NCBI RefSeq assembly: GCF_040493455.1
Contig: NZ_JANFDA010000001.1
Location: 186,001 to 250,000 of the forward strand
Direction of reading: 5' to 3'
Length of the DNA: 64,000 nucleotides
Origin: Microcosmobacter sp040493455
GTDB lineage: Bacteria > Bacteroidota > Bacteroidia > Flavobacteriales > Flavobacteriaceae
Part shown: positions 50,839 to 60,581 of the stretch, piece by piece
Layout: each line of letters starts with the position of its first letter
Position numbering within the stretch: position 1 is the stretch's first letter
Notes under the pieces: model-generated
Told to the model about the DNA's origin: nothing
Databases searched by the model: none
What the model saw: the letters and a program-made list of their open reading frames with translations, nothing else
Position numbers and translations under genes: made by a program

Positions 50839-52143
50839 ATGAAGAAAAGCATCTACTTTATTTTCCTATTCCCTTTAATGGTGTTTTCGCAGCATACCAT
50901 TAGCGGAACATTTTCTCCAGCAAAAGAATTTACCTATGCTTTCTTATACAAATCTGCTCCAGATGGCGCAAGTTATGTTGGCAGAGCTGAGTTAAACGAA
51001 GAAGGAGCATTTTCTATCCCTCTAGATTCAACCTCAATAGGGATTTATAAAATTGTCTATGCATTACCTGCCGAAGAAAACAATTTTGATTTTATCTACG
51101 ATGGTAAAGAAAGCATAAGCTTTACTTACGATCTTAACAAAGGATTGGAGTTCACAGAATCTAGCGAGAATAAGCTTTGGAAATCTTACACAAAAAGCAT
51201 GGAAATGGTAAACATGACCATTAGTAACTTTTATCAAAAAGAAAGTACTGATGAAAAGGCTTATCTAGATATTTTCAAAACGCTAAACGATACTCAGAAC
51301 ACGTATTTAGACCATACCGAAGGGTTACTAATTTCAGAATTAATAAAAGCTAATCAGCCATATATTCCTGAAGGTTTTGAAGACATCAACACATACTCTC
51401 AAAATCTAAAAAGTAATTATCTAAAACATATCGATTTTAGTAGCGAGTTATTACAGAGTTCAGATTTTTTACTGGATAGAGTACTGACATATGTGTTTGG
51501 TATTTCTAACAACGTAGATAATGCATCGTATAAAACCCTTGTAGATGATTTAGCCAATTACATTGGCGACAATGACCTTGTAAAGGTATCGCTTCTGGAT
51601 GTGGTTTGGAGCCAATTTAATGCTCTTGGTAATGACGAATTGGCCTTATATATTATTGACAAATACTTACTTGATCTCGCTAAAAAAACTGGAAAAATAT
51701 ATCTCGAGGAACGATTATCGGCCTACAAAAACTCAGCGGTTGGTGTAAAAGCTCCAGATTTTGAAATTGAAACCACGGAACAAGGAGTCAAAAAGACGAC
51801 TAGCCTACACAATATTGATAGCGCTGAGCAGTATTTAGTCGTTTTTTGGAGCAGTACTTGTGGACATTGCCTTAATGAACTCCCAGAGGTGATGAAGCTT
51901 GCAAAAGAAAAAGCAAACCTAAAAGTTATAGCATTTGGCCTGGAAGATGATGCCGACAATTGGAAAAAAGAGATTGCAAATTTCCCTGATTTTACACATG
52001 TTATAGGCTTACAAAAATGGGAGAACCCAACTGCAAAGCAATACAATATTTCTGCTACGCCTTCATACTTTTTGCTAGACAGAAACAAAACTATTATTGC
52101 TAAACCTCATTTATTAGCGGATTTGCAAAAAGCTCTAAAATAA
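50839..52143 (+). CDS. TlpA-like periplasmic thiol-disulfide protein
   Basis: The 434-residue protein has a signal peptide (MKKSIYFIFLFPLMVFSQ), a DUF4369-like N-terminal beta domain, a helical middle, and a C-terminal thioredoxin domain (~305-434: GVKAPDFEIETTEQGVK). The active site is WSSTCGHCLNELPEV with C-G-H-C, and the cis-Pro is in NISATPSYFLLD. It is a periplasmic reductant of the TlpA/ResA type, probably for cytochrome maturation or other Cys substrates. It follows mfd by 32 bases but has its own plausible leader. Confidence 0.9.
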   Translation: MKKSIYFIFLFPLMVFSQHTISGTFSPAKEFTYAFLYKSAPDGASYVGRAELNEEGAFSIPLDSTSIGIYKIVYALPAEENNFDFIYDGKESISFTYDLNKGLEFTESSENKLWKSYTKSMEMVNMTISNFYQKESTDEKAYLDIFKTLNDTQNTYLDHTEGLLISELIKANQPYIPEGFEDINTYSQNLKSNYLKHIDFSSELLQSSDFLLDRVLTYVFGISNNVDNASYKTLVDDLANYIGDNDLVKVSLLDVVWSQFNALGNDELALYIIDKYLLDLAKKTGKIYLEERLSAYKNSAVGVKAPDFEIETTEQGVKKTTSLHNIDSAEQYLVVFWSSTCGHCLNELPEVMKLAKEKANLKVIAFGLEDDADNWKKEIANFPDFTHVIGLQKWENPTAKQYNISATPSYFLLDRNKTIIAKPHLLADLQKALK

Positions 52144-52230
52144 TACACATTTATTGAGAGTAAACCTTACTCTTTTATTCTTCCCTAAACAAGACATTAA
52201 GTCCTTGTGTTACAAGCAAACAAGAGCAGC

Positions 52231-52293
52231 AATGTTAAGCTAATGTTTTCAAACAGCATTGATTTTATGTTTAGGTAACATTCTACTAACATT
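52231..52293 (+). promoter_or_regulatory. Tandem TAACATT repeats upstream of beta-helix/TonB operon
   Basis: TAACATT occurs at 52276-52282 and 52287-52293, exactly 11 bases apart. On the opposite strand the same core (AATGTTA at 52231, AATGTTT at 52242) again has an 11-base period. Two-element 11-base direct repeats are the layout of PhoB/PhoP and other OmpR-family sites. A similar set precedes the PiT gene at 57397. Binding is inferred. Confidence 0.5.
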
Positions 52294-52396
52294 TTTATTA
52301 CCAATGTTTAACTTGACACTAACCTAAAGTTTACACTTCAGCAGTTTCTTTGCGCCATAAAACTATTAAACTGATTATTCTATTAAAATTACACTC

Positions 52397-53710
52397 ATGA
52401 AAAAATTAATTCTTACTGTATTAGTTGCTTCAACTTTAGTATTTACAGGATGTTTTAAAGATGATGACACTCCTATTATCATTGAAGAAGTTACAATAAT
52501 CAATAATAACTCTGGCGGTGGCGGAGGCGAAGATAACATAGTAGCAGTTACTGGTGCTATTTCCACTAACACGACTTGGACCAACGATAATATTTATCAA
52601 TTAAATCAAAAAGTAGTAGTAGAAAGTGGTGTAACACTTACTATTAACCCAGGGACTATCATTAAAGGTTCTCCAGGTACAGGTTCTTTAGCTTCTGCAT
52701 TAATTGTAGCTAGAGGTGGACAAATCAATGCGGTTGGTACTCCAGAGAGTCCAATCATCTTCACATCTACTAGTGATAATATTCAAGTAGGTGAAACTTC
52801 AGGAACAAACTTATCTTCAGGTGACAGAGGTCTTTGGGGTGGTGTTCTTTTATTAGGAAACGCACCTTGTTCTTTCTCTGGTGATGTTACTGAATTACAA
52901 ATTGAAGGAATTCCTGCTGATGATACGTTCGGTCTTTACGGAGGTACTGACGAAACTGATAGCTCAGGAACTATGAGATATGTTTCTATTCGTCATGGTG
53001 GTGCATTAATCGGTGAAGGAAACGAAATCAACGGACTTACACTAGGTGGTGTTGGTTCTGGAACTGTGTTAGATAATATCGAAGTTGTTGCTAACGTAGA
53101 TGACGGAATCGAATTCTTCGGAGGAACTGTAAACGCTACCAACTTATTAGTATGGGCTCAAGGCGATGACGGTTTAGATATCGACCAAGCTTACTCTGGT
53201 ACTATTGACAACGCTGTTGTAGTACTTGGAGATGCTTCTGACCACGCTTTAGAAATCGACGGCCCAGAAGGAACTGCACTTGGATCTTTCACGTTACAAA
53301 ATGTAACGCTTATCGGGAACTTAGATACTGAAAAAGGTGAATATGCAGATTACAGAAGTAAAGCAAGAGGAACTACTAGTAATGTATATGCTTATGGTTT
53401 CAAAGACAACTCTGATGTTGAGTTAGATAACAATGCAGTATCTCAAAACTACTTAGATGGTTTCTTAACATTCAGTGACTGGCAAATTACAGGTGACGAC
53501 AATACAATCTTTGTTGAAAAAGTAGCTTGTGTTGAAAACTGTGACGATGAAGACGAAGGTAACGATGTTGATGAGCCAATCATTACAACATTTACTGACG
53601 ATGCAGCAGCTTGGACTACTACTGTGGCTCAAGACGCTAACACTGTTGGAGCTACTACGTCTAACTTAGCTTGGACATATGCTAATACTGCTGGAGGGTT
53701 AGGTTTCTAA
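52397..53710 (+). CDS. Beta-helix lipoprotein, TonB receptor partner
   Basis: The 437-residue protein has a lipoprotein signal (MKKLILTVLVASTLVFTGC) and a Gly-rich linker (NNNSGGGGGEDN). A right-handed parallel beta-helix follows (~65-365), with rungs such as VESGVTLTINPGTIIKGSPG, GQINAVGTPESPIIFTS, GIEFFGGTVNATNLLVWAQG and AVVVLGDASDHALEI. A short acidic segment ends it. It is 84 bases upstream of a TonB receptor and likely forms a surface-exposed ligand-binding partner, taking the place a SusD protein has elsewhere. Confidence 0.78.
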   Translation: MKKLILTVLVASTLVFTGCFKDDDTPIIIEEVTIINNNSGGGGGEDNIVAVTGAISTNTTWTNDNIYQLNQKVVVESGVTLTINPGTIIKGSPGTGSLASALIVARGGQINAVGTPESPIIFTSTSDNIQVGETSGTNLSSGDRGLWGGVLLLGNAPCSFSGDVTELQIEGIPADDTFGLYGGTDETDSSGTMRYVSIRHGGALIGEGNEINGLTLGGVGSGTVLDNIEVVANVDDGIEFFGGTVNATNLLVWAQGDDGLDIDQAYSGTIDNAVVVLGDASDHALEIDGPEGTALGSFTLQNVTLIGNLDTEKGEYADYRSKARGTTSNVYAYGFKDNSDVELDNNAVSQNYLDGFLTFSDWQITGDDNTIFVEKVACVENCDDEDEGNDVDEPIITTFTDDAAAWTTTVAQDANTVGATTSNLAWTYANTAGGLGF

Positions 53711-53794
53711 GTCAACCTCTGGTCTTTAGATTAACAAAAACTATAACAATATAGCGACTGCTCACTAGGTGAGCGGTTGCTTATATAAAAGAAT

Positions 53795-56680
53795 ATGAAA
53801 AATACAAAACGACTATTTAGTTTATTTTTCTTCTCACTTCTAATAACTGCTTCTTCAGTAGTCGCTCAAACTGGTAAAGTGGCTGGTAATGTAATCGATG
53901 GTGATTACAACAATGAGCCTCTGGCTTTTGCAAATATTCTTGTAAAAGGAACTACAACAGGAACGACATCAGATTTTGATGGAAAGTATGAATTAGAATT
54001 AGATCCAGGGACTTATACTCTTGTGTTTTCTTTTGTTGGTTATGAAACCAAGGAAATCAGTGATGTAGTGATTTCAGCTGATCAGGTTTTTCAACTGGAT
54101 GTTACACTTTCAACTAATGCCTTAGAGCAAGTTGTAATTACAACAACTGTAAAGAGAAATACAGAAAGTTCACTTTTAAATCTTCAGAAAAGATCTGTCA
54201 CGCTTTTAGATGGGCTTTCTGCTCAAAGCATTAAAAAGACAGGAGCGAGCAATATTGCTACGGCTGTAAAGAGTGTTCCAGGGGTATCAGTTCAAGGAGG
54301 GAAATACGTCTATGTAAGAGGTCTTGGAGATCGTTATACAAAATCGATTTTGAATGGTGTAGATATTCCTGGTTTAGACCCAGATAGAAACACTATTCCG
54401 ATGGATATCTTTCCAACTAATCTTATTGATAATGTAATTGTTTTGAAATCTGCTGCGGCTGAGTATCCAGCTGATTTTACTGGTGGTATCGTAAACATAG
54501 TTACCAAAGATTTTCCAACTAAGGCAGAGTACGGAATTTCATTGGGTGCTGGCTACAATCCAGATATGCACTTCAATGACCAATACTTAAGCTACGAAGG
54601 GAGTGATACCGATTTCTTTGGTTTTGATGATGGTGAAAGAAACTTACCAATTAATAGATATCAGCAAATACCTGGTACATTCGAAAACAAACAGTTATTA
54701 AATACCCTTACTGGCAGATTCAATAGACAATTACGAGCAGACCAAGAAACTAGTAATCTTAACTATAGTATTGGTTTCACTGCTGGAAATCAATATGAAG
54801 TAGGAGAAGATCAAAAGCTTGGGTATTTAGCATCTATATCTTACAAGAATAACACGAGATTTTTCGAAGAAAGAATTGATGGAAACTTCCAGAGAGATAA
54901 TCAGAATACATCAAACAATCAACTACAGTTAACTAGAAGAACAGTTGGTGCAGAAGGAACCAATGAGATATTAGTTAGTGCTTTGGGTGGTGTCACCTAC
55001 AAAACAAAGCAATCTAAATATAAGTTTACTTTAATGCACATACAAAACGGAGAGTCTTCTGCTGGTTTATTTACACAAAGATTGTCTCAAGATGCTGGTG
55101 GTGGAGCCTTTGAAGATGTGGTTAAAGATGGATTATTATATACTGAAAGATCGATTACAAATATCGCTTTAACCGGTAGTCATCAGTTAGATACTGAGGC
55201 AGATTGGAAGTTCGACTGGACATTCTCACCTTCATTCTCTAAGGTTGAAGATAAAGATCATAGAATTACACCTTTGGAGGTAACACAGGATGATGACTTT
55301 ATCATTAGTCCAAGTACATCTTCCTTCCCTGTAAGATTATGGCGTTGGTTGCTCGAAGAAAACTGGGTTACCAAAACAGATTTTTCTAAAAAGTATAATT
55401 TATTTGAAAGACCTGCCAAGGTTAAATTTGGAGGCGCATATACCTATAAGTTCAGAGATTTTAGTATTGATGAATTCTTGTTTAGTGCAACAGACTTAAC
55501 TGTGCCTGGAGGTAACTCTAACAATTTGCTTACCGATGCTAATATTTGGTCACCAGATACAGGTGAAGGAACATTCTTATTATCTACAAATAGATTTGAG
55601 CCTGCTAATGCTTACGAAGGTGAAGCAAGAGTAGCTGCGGCTTATGTGTCTAATGAGTTCAATGTTACAGAAAAGCTTAAGGCCATCTTAGGACTACGTA
55701 TCGAGGATTTCCAATTGTTCTATACTGGAGCTAGAGCAGGTTCTGGTACAGAAACTTTTGAGGATTTAAAAGTAATTGATGAGTTTGATTTTTATCCTTC
55801 GGCTAACTTCATCTATGCCTTGAATGATCAATCTAACTTACGTGCGTCATTCTCTAGAAGTACAGCAAGGCCTTCATTTAAAGAGCAATCGTTTTCAAGG
55901 ATTTTTGATCCTATTACTAATGTAACGTTTATTGGAGCATTAAACTTCAATGATGAACGCGGTGGTCCTTTAAGACCTACATACATCAACAACTTTGATA
56001 TTCGTTATGAAATCTTCAGAGAAGAAGGACAAATGATTGCAGTAAGTGGTTTCTATAAAGATTTTACCGATCCTATAGAGTTAAAATTCGTTGAATCTAC
56101 TGTTGGTAGTGGTGCATTAAGTTTCACTCCAGATAATTTAGGTAATGCTGAAGTATTTGGTGCTGAAGTAGAATTTAGACAAAACTTTGGATTCATCTTA
56201 GAGAGTCTTAGAAACCTTAAGTTAAATATCAATGCTTCTATTATAGAATCTAGACTTACAATGTCTGATGACGAGTTTAACTCAAGAACTGCTCCGGGTG
56301 TATTAAGAGATGGTGAAACAGTAGATAGAGAACGTGAGTTACAAGGACAATCTCCTTACCTAGTCAATGTAGGGTTAGATTATGGAGATAATGACAAAGG
56401 GTTCAGAGCTGGTTTATTCTTTAATGTACAAGGAGAGACATTAGAAATTGTTGGTGCTGGTAACACTCCAGATGTATACACACTACCATTCAATAGTTTG
56501 AATTTTACATTCAATAAAACTTTTGGCTCGGATAAGAGATCATCTATCGATCTTAAAATCAATAACATCTTGGGAGATGATAGAGAAAGTGTATATCAGT
56601 CTTTTGGAGCACAAGATCAAATTTTCTCATTGAGAAGCCCAGGAACTGAGTTTTCACTTGGTTACTCCTATAAATTTTAA
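53795..56680 (+). CDS. TonB-dependent receptor with CarboxypepD_reg-like domain
   Basis: The 961-residue outer-membrane receptor has a signal peptide (SLLITASSVVAQ) and a carboxypeptidase-regulatory-like domain (~25-110: GNVIDGDYNNEPLAFANILV, FSFVGYETKEISDVVI). A plug follows (SIKKTGASNIATAVKSVPGV, KYVYVRGLGDRYTKSILNG), then a 22-strand barrel ending EFSLGYSYKF with a C-terminal aromatic. It imports a ligand powered by TonB. No SusD follows; the preceding beta-helix lipoprotein is its likely partner. Phosphate-related regulation is suggested by the upstream repeats. Confidence 0.93.
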   Translation: MKNTKRLFSLFFFSLLITASSVVAQTGKVAGNVIDGDYNNEPLAFANILVKGTTTGTTSDFDGKYELELDPGTYTLVFSFVGYETKEISDVVISADQVFQLDVTLSTNALEQVVITTTVKRNTESSLLNLQKRSVTLLDGLSAQSIKKTGASNIATAVKSVPGVSVQGGKYVYVRGLGDRYTKSILNGVDIPGLDPDRNTIPMDIFPTNLIDNVIVLKSAAAEYPADFTGGIVNIVTKDFPTKAEYGISLGAGYNPDMHFNDQYLSYEGSDTDFFGFDDGERNLPINRYQQIPGTFENKQLLNTLTGRFNRQLRADQETSNLNYSIGFTAGNQYEVGEDQKLGYLASISYKNNTRFFEERIDGNFQRDNQNTSNNQLQLTRRTVGAEGTNEILVSALGGVTYKTKQSKYKFTLMHIQNGESSAGLFTQRLSQDAGGGAFEDVVKDGLLYTERSITNIALTGSHQLDTEADWKFDWTFSPSFSKVEDKDHRITPLEVTQDDDFIISPSTSSFPVRLWRWLLEENWVTKTDFSKKYNLFERPAKVKFGGAYTYKFRDFSIDEFLFSATDLTVPGGNSNNLLTDANIWSPDTGEGTFLLSTNRFEPANAYEGEARVAAAYVSNEFNVTEKLKAILGLRIEDFQLFYTGARAGSGTETFEDLKVIDEFDFYPSANFIYALNDQSNLRASFSRSTARPSFKEQSFSRIFDPITNVTFIGALNFNDERGGPLRPTYINNFDIRYEIFREEGQMIAVSGFYKDFTDPIELKFVESTVGSGALSFTPDNLGNAEVFGAEVEFRQNFGFILESLRNLKLNINASIIESRLTMSDDEFNSRTAPGVLRDGETVDRERELQGQSPYLVNVGLDYGDNDKGFRAGLFFNVQGETLEIVGAGNTPDVYTLPFNSLNFTFNKTFGSDKRSSIDLKINNILGDDRESVYQSFGAQDQIFSLRSPGTEFSLGYSYKF

Positions 56681-56702
56681 TTAGAATATTTATTTATAAA
56701 TA

Positions 56703-56731
56703 AAAAAGGCTGCGGAATCCGCAGCCTTTTT
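56703..56731 (+). terminator. Strong terminator after TonB receptor
   Basis: GGCTGCGG and CCGCAGCC form a GC-rich 8-bp stem around AAT, flanked by A and T runs. It ends the receptor operon and could also serve the convergent MORN-repeat gene. Confidence 0.92.
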
Positions 56732-56751
56732 CTATATAGTATTTTTCTTAA

Positions 56752-57108
56752 CTAATTACTCGTTGCCAGCTTAGTACTGTTAGACCATTGATTAACACTC
56801 ACAACACGAGAGTCTATATAGTCTACTTCTTTCAAAGTATCTTCACTCCAAAAGAACCACTTGCCAACTTTCTTCCCATTATCATAATTACCGACAGCAG
56901 TTTTGTTTCCGTCTAAGTCATAACTTTTCCAAACACCATGAAGTTTACCATCTGCATTAAAAGTCCCTTGTTGCTCTATAGTACCATTGTCATGGTAATA
57001 CGTTACTTCGGTCATATCTCCTTTCTTTTCTACTTTAGGCTTAATGGTTTCTTGACCATATATACTTAGAACGCTAAACATCAAGGCAAATACTACTATC
57101 TTTTTCAT
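56752..57108 (-). CDS. Secreted MORN-repeat (YwqK-like) protein
   Basis: The 118-residue protein has a signal peptide (MKKIVVFALMFSVLSIYGQ) and two to three MORN-type repeats: TEVTYYHDNGTIEQQGTFNA, DGKLHGVWKSYDLDGNKTAV and GNYDNGKKVGKWFFWSEDTL. Database names call related proteins YwqK antitoxins, but no toxin partner exists here, so a toxin-antitoxin role is not supported. It is divergent from the PiT transporter, sharing a 288-base intergenic region. Confidence 0.82.
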   Translation of the reverse strand: MKKIVVFALMFSVLSIYGQETIKPKVEKKGDMTEVTYYHDNGTIEQQGTFNADGKLHGVWKSYDLDGNKTAVGNYDNGKKVGKWFFWSEDTLKEVDYIDSRVVSVNQWSNSTKLATSN

Positions 57109-57176
57109 GATTCGAATGGGTTTTATTAATATTTATGTAACAAATATAACAATAAATTTACATTTTAGACATATTT

Positions 57177-57346
57177 ACATAACATTAAATTAACATTAAA
57201 GCTGTATATGCTTAATTAACAGTCATTTAAATGTTAACAGAAGTATGCAAATCATAAGTTATCTGGCTGTAGAGCTAAAATCTAATGCACCTTAAACAAG
57301 TATATTATTTTTTTCGTATCGAGAACATAACATTTACATAACATTG
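57177..57346 (+). promoter_or_regulatory. Two tandem TAACATT repeat pairs upstream of PiT transporter
   Basis: The pair ACATAACATTA/AATTAACATTA (57177-57198) has an exact 11-base period. A second pair ACATAACATTT/ACATAACATTG (57325-57346) matches at 10 of 11 positions with the same period. The core TAACATT is also at 52276-52293 before the TonB operon. These are candidate PhoB-like boxes for phosphate-controlled expression of the PiT gene. Confidence 0.55.
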
Positions 57347-57396
57347 CGTTCATAAGAAAATTTGAAATTTGCCAATTATTATTCTACTTATAATTC

Positions 57397-59694
57397 ATGG
57401 AGAATATTTATGTGTACATGCTGGCCGCTCTTGCCTTTTTAGCAATAGCAGATTTAGTGGTTGGAGTGAGTAACGATGCGGTTAACTTTTTGAATTCCGC
57501 AATCGGTTCTAAAGCCGTTTCTTTCAGAACCATAATGATCGTAGCTAGTATTGGTGTTGCAGTTGGGGCACTATCATCTAGTGGTATGATGGAAGTCGCC
57601 CGGAAAGGAATATTTAATCCCGGACAGTTTATGTTCAGTGAGATTATGGTCATATTCACAGCTGTAATGCTTACAGACATTCTTCTCCTTGATTTTTTTA
57701 ACACCTTAGGCCTACCAACCTCAACAACTGTTTCTATTGTATTTGAGCTTTTAGGAGCTTCCGTTTGTGTTGCCTTAATAAAGATCTCTGCCGATAATTC
57801 GCAGACATTATTCGATATTACCAATTACATAAACAACGAAAAGGCTATAGAGATTATACTGGGTATATTACTCTCGGTCGTTGTAGCTTTCACTATAGGT
57901 GCGCTGATACAGTTTGTATCTAGACTTTTACTGTCATTTAAATTCGAATCCAAACCATCTTGGTATGGTGCCATTTTTAGTGGTTTTGCAGTAACTTCTA
58001 TTATGTATTTTATCCTTATAAAGGGATTAAAAAATGCAACATTTTTAAGCTCAGATTTGTTAGATAATCTTACATCAAATACATACGCCGTTATTGCTGT
58101 GAGCTTTGCATTCTGGACTATTCTATCTTATGTAATAATTACTGCTACAAAAAGTAATATCTATAAGCTCATCATTATCGTTGGTACATTTGCATTGGCA
58201 GTAGCCTTTGCTGGTAATGACTTAGTTAACTTTATTGGAGTTCCTATTGCGGCATATAATTCATATGAAGCATGGTCTATTAGTGGAGTCCTACCAGATA
58301 ATTTTAGTATGGAAATTCTGGCTGCCAAGGTTAGAACTCAACCTTATTTATTGCTTTTAGCTGGTTTGGTTATGGTATTAACCTTATGGTTTTCCAGTAA
58401 GGCTAAAGCTGTTGTAAAAACTTCGGTAGATCTTTCTAGGCAAGATGATATTAAAGAACGTTTTGAACCTAATTTCCTTTCTAGAAACATTGTTCGCCTC
58501 TCTATAGGTCTGTCTGATTCCTTCAATAATTTGCTTTCAGAAAAAGGAAAAGCTGCCATAGAGCGCCAATTCAAAAAAATACCTATTCCACCAACTATAA
58601 AAGCTCAAGATGTTCCTGCATTCGACCTTGTAAGAGCATCCGTGAATCTTATGGTAGCGAGTGTACTTATTTCTATAGCAACATCAATGAAATTACCACT
58701 ATCTACTACTTATGTAACCTTTATGGTAGCCATGGGTACTTCACTAGCCGATAGAGCATGGGGAAGTGAAAGTGCTGTGTATCGTGTTGCCGGAGTACTT
58801 AATGTAATCGGTGGATGGTTCTTTACCGCAATTAGCGCCTTTGTTGCCGCAGCTATAATGGCTTATATACTTTATTATGGTAAAGGGTATGCGTTAGTTG
58901 GCTTACTGGTATTAGCTATTGTTTTATTGATACGAAACTATTTAAGTCATAGAAAAAAATCAAAAATCCTAAGAGCTGAAGACAGCCTGAAAAAATCTGA
59001 AAGTAGTTCTATTCAAGGGGTTATACATGAGAGTGCAGACAATATTGCAAATGTTGTAAAGAGAGGAAATAAAATTTACTCTCAAGCCATTAATGGTTTA
59101 GCAACACAAAATCTGGCAGTTCTCAAAAAGAACAAAAAGCAGGTAGAAAAACTTTCCAATGAGATCGATGACTTAAGAGATAACATCTTCTATTTTATTA
59201 AAAACCTGGAAGAACCAAGTCTATCGGCAAGTAACTTCTACATCAATATCTTGAGTTACCTTCAAGATTTTGCGCAATCATTAGAATACATTTCTAAAGT
59301 AAGTCACAAACACGTTAACAATAATCATAAACGATTAAAATTCAGCCAGATTAGAGAGCTAAAAGAATTAGACAGCGAACTAGAGGCAGTTTTTGAAGAT
59401 GTGAAACAAGCGTTTTTATCTAGGTCTTTTGAGCAAATTGGCGATGTCATTGCACGAAAGAATGAACTCTTCGATTTAGTAATGCTCAAAATTCAAAAAC
59501 AAGTAGAGCGAACTAGAGATGAAGAATCTAGTCCAAAAAACACTACCCTTTATTTTGGTATCCTTTCTGAAACAAGAGACTTGCTGACTGAGACCATGAA
59601 CTTATTAGAGGAATACTACAATTCTCACGATAGTGAGATAGAGCCAGCAACTATCAATGTTGAGAATGATAATGCAATAGATAGCGAGGAATAG
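57397..59694 (+). CDS. PiT-family inorganic phosphate transporter with PhoU-like tail
   Basis: This inner-membrane symporter takes up phosphate with H+ or Na+. The 765-residue protein has about ten or more transmembrane helices and the two family repeats: DLVVGVSNDAVNFLNSAIGS near the N-terminus and VAFAGNDLVNFIGVPIAAYN in the middle, whose N-D motifs bind phosphate. The C-terminal ~200 residues (from ~560) are cytoplasmic and helical (GNKIYSQAINGLATQNLAVL, LSNEIDDLRDNIFYFIKNLE), resembling PhoU-like regulators fused to the transporter. TAACATT tandem repeats lie in its promoter region. Confidence 0.93.
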   Translation: MENIYVYMLAALAFLAIADLVVGVSNDAVNFLNSAIGSKAVSFRTIMIVASIGVAVGALSSSGMMEVARKGIFNPGQFMFSEIMVIFTAVMLTDILLLDFFNTLGLPTSTTVSIVFELLGASVCVALIKISADNSQTLFDITNYINNEKAIEIILGILLSVVVAFTIGALIQFVSRLLLSFKFESKPSWYGAIFSGFAVTSIMYFILIKGLKNATFLSSDLLDNLTSNTYAVIAVSFAFWTILSYVIITATKSNIYKLIIIVGTFALAVAFAGNDLVNFIGVPIAAYNSYEAWSISGVLPDNFSMEILAAKVRTQPYLLLLAGLVMVLTLWFSSKAKAVVKTSVDLSRQDDIKERFEPNFLSRNIVRLSIGLSDSFNNLLSEKGKAAIERQFKKIPIPPTIKAQDVPAFDLVRASVNLMVASVLISIATSMKLPLSTTYVTFMVAMGTSLADRAWGSESAVYRVAGVLNVIGGWFFTAISAFVAAAIMAYILYYGKGYALVGLLVLAIVLLIRNYLSHRKKSKILRAEDSLKKSESSSIQGVIHESADNIANVVKRGNKIYSQAINGLATQNLAVLKKNKKQVEKLSNEIDDLRDNIFYFIKNLEEPSLSASNFYINILSYLQDFAQSLEYISKVSHKHVNNNHKRLKFSQIRELKELDSELEAVFEDVKQAFLSRSFEQIGDVIARKNELFDLVMLKIQKQVERTRDEESSPKNTTLYFGILSETRDLLTETMNLLEEYYNSHDSEIEPATINVENDNAIDSEE

Positions 59695-59743
59695 GCTTAT
59701 AGCTGCTGCTAAGTTTTCAGTATTACAAAAACCTTGTACCTTA

Positions 59744-60472
59744 GTGAAAATAAAACTCTATATGAGAATAGTTGCTTTTTTGCTTTTTTGCACCGTAGGT
59801 TTTGCTCAAACTATAACAAGCTCTCAACTTCTAGATAAAGCGATTCAATATCACGACCCTCAGGGAAATTGGTCTAATTTCAATGGTGTTCTAAAAATTA
59901 TCATGGAAACACCAGATAAGCCAAACAGAGATAGTAAAATTCATATCAATTTACCTTTAGAATATTTTTATATCAAAGCAGTACAAGATTCTATCGAGTA
60001 TGAATATACACTAGACAAAGACAAGTGTAGTTCGTCTCTCAATGCTGCTGCAGCTAAAACCCAAGGCTCAACTTCGCTTAGAGAAACCTGTAAAAAAGTA
60101 AGACGATATAGAGATTACTATACATACCTCTATGGTCTGCCAATGAAACTAAAAGATCCTGGCACTATCATCAATCCCAACATTGAAAAAAAGGTCTTTA
60201 AAGGCAAAACATACTTAGTGCTAAGTGCCTCTTACAAACAACATATTGGGACAGATGTTTGGAACTTCTATTTCGACCCAGATACCTTCGCTATGGAAGT
60301 CTATCAGTTTTATAAAACCGATGATAAAGGCAAGGTCAAAAAAGATAGTGGTGAATATATTTTGCTTTCAGAAATAGAAACCATTAACGGTATTAAAATG
60401 CCAAAAGTCAGAAAATGGTATTACAACAAAGGTGATAAGTACTTAGGCACAGATATTCTTAACAAAGTATAA
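59744..60472 (+). CDS. Secreted DUF6503-like protein
   Basis: The 242-residue protein starts with GTG at 59744 (an ATG follows at 59762) and has a short signal peptide (MRIVAFLLFCTVGFAQ). LLDKAIQYHDPQGNWSNFNG and YLYGLPMKLKDPGTIINPNI resemble a Bacteroidota family I recall as DUF6503. LGTDVWNFYFDPDTFAMEVYQ-like strands suggest a beta-rich outer-membrane lipoprotein-sorting (LolA-like) fold. It follows the PiT gene by 49 bases and may be co-transcribed with it. Confidence 0.72.
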   Translation: MKIKLYMRIVAFLLFCTVGFAQTITSSQLLDKAIQYHDPQGNWSNFNGVLKIIMETPDKPNRDSKIHINLPLEYFYIKAVQDSIEYEYTLDKDKCSSSLNAAAAKTQGSTSLRETCKKVRRYRDYYTYLYGLPMKLKDPGTIINPNIEKKVFKGKTYLVLSASYKQHIGTDVWNFYFDPDTFAMEVYQFYKTDDKGKVKKDSGEYILLSEIETINGIKMPKVRKWYYNKGDKYLGTDILNKV

Positions 60473-60581
60473 TGATGTGTTAAAACAAGGCTATGCCTTA
60501 GAATCTCAAATATTTATTATTATTTTAGGCTTCGCCAAAAATACCCCTCACCAACAACTATCTTTTTAAAATCTAATACTC

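Noticed and set aside
56752..57108. Toxin-antitoxin system (YwqK antitoxin)
   Set aside because: The MORN-repeat protein is secreted by its signal peptide and no toxin gene lies beside it, so the name does not imply function.
57408..57824. Minus-strand open frame inside the PiT gene
   Set aside because: It is wholly antisense to a well-supported transporter gene and shows no domain or signal; such frames are expected by chance.
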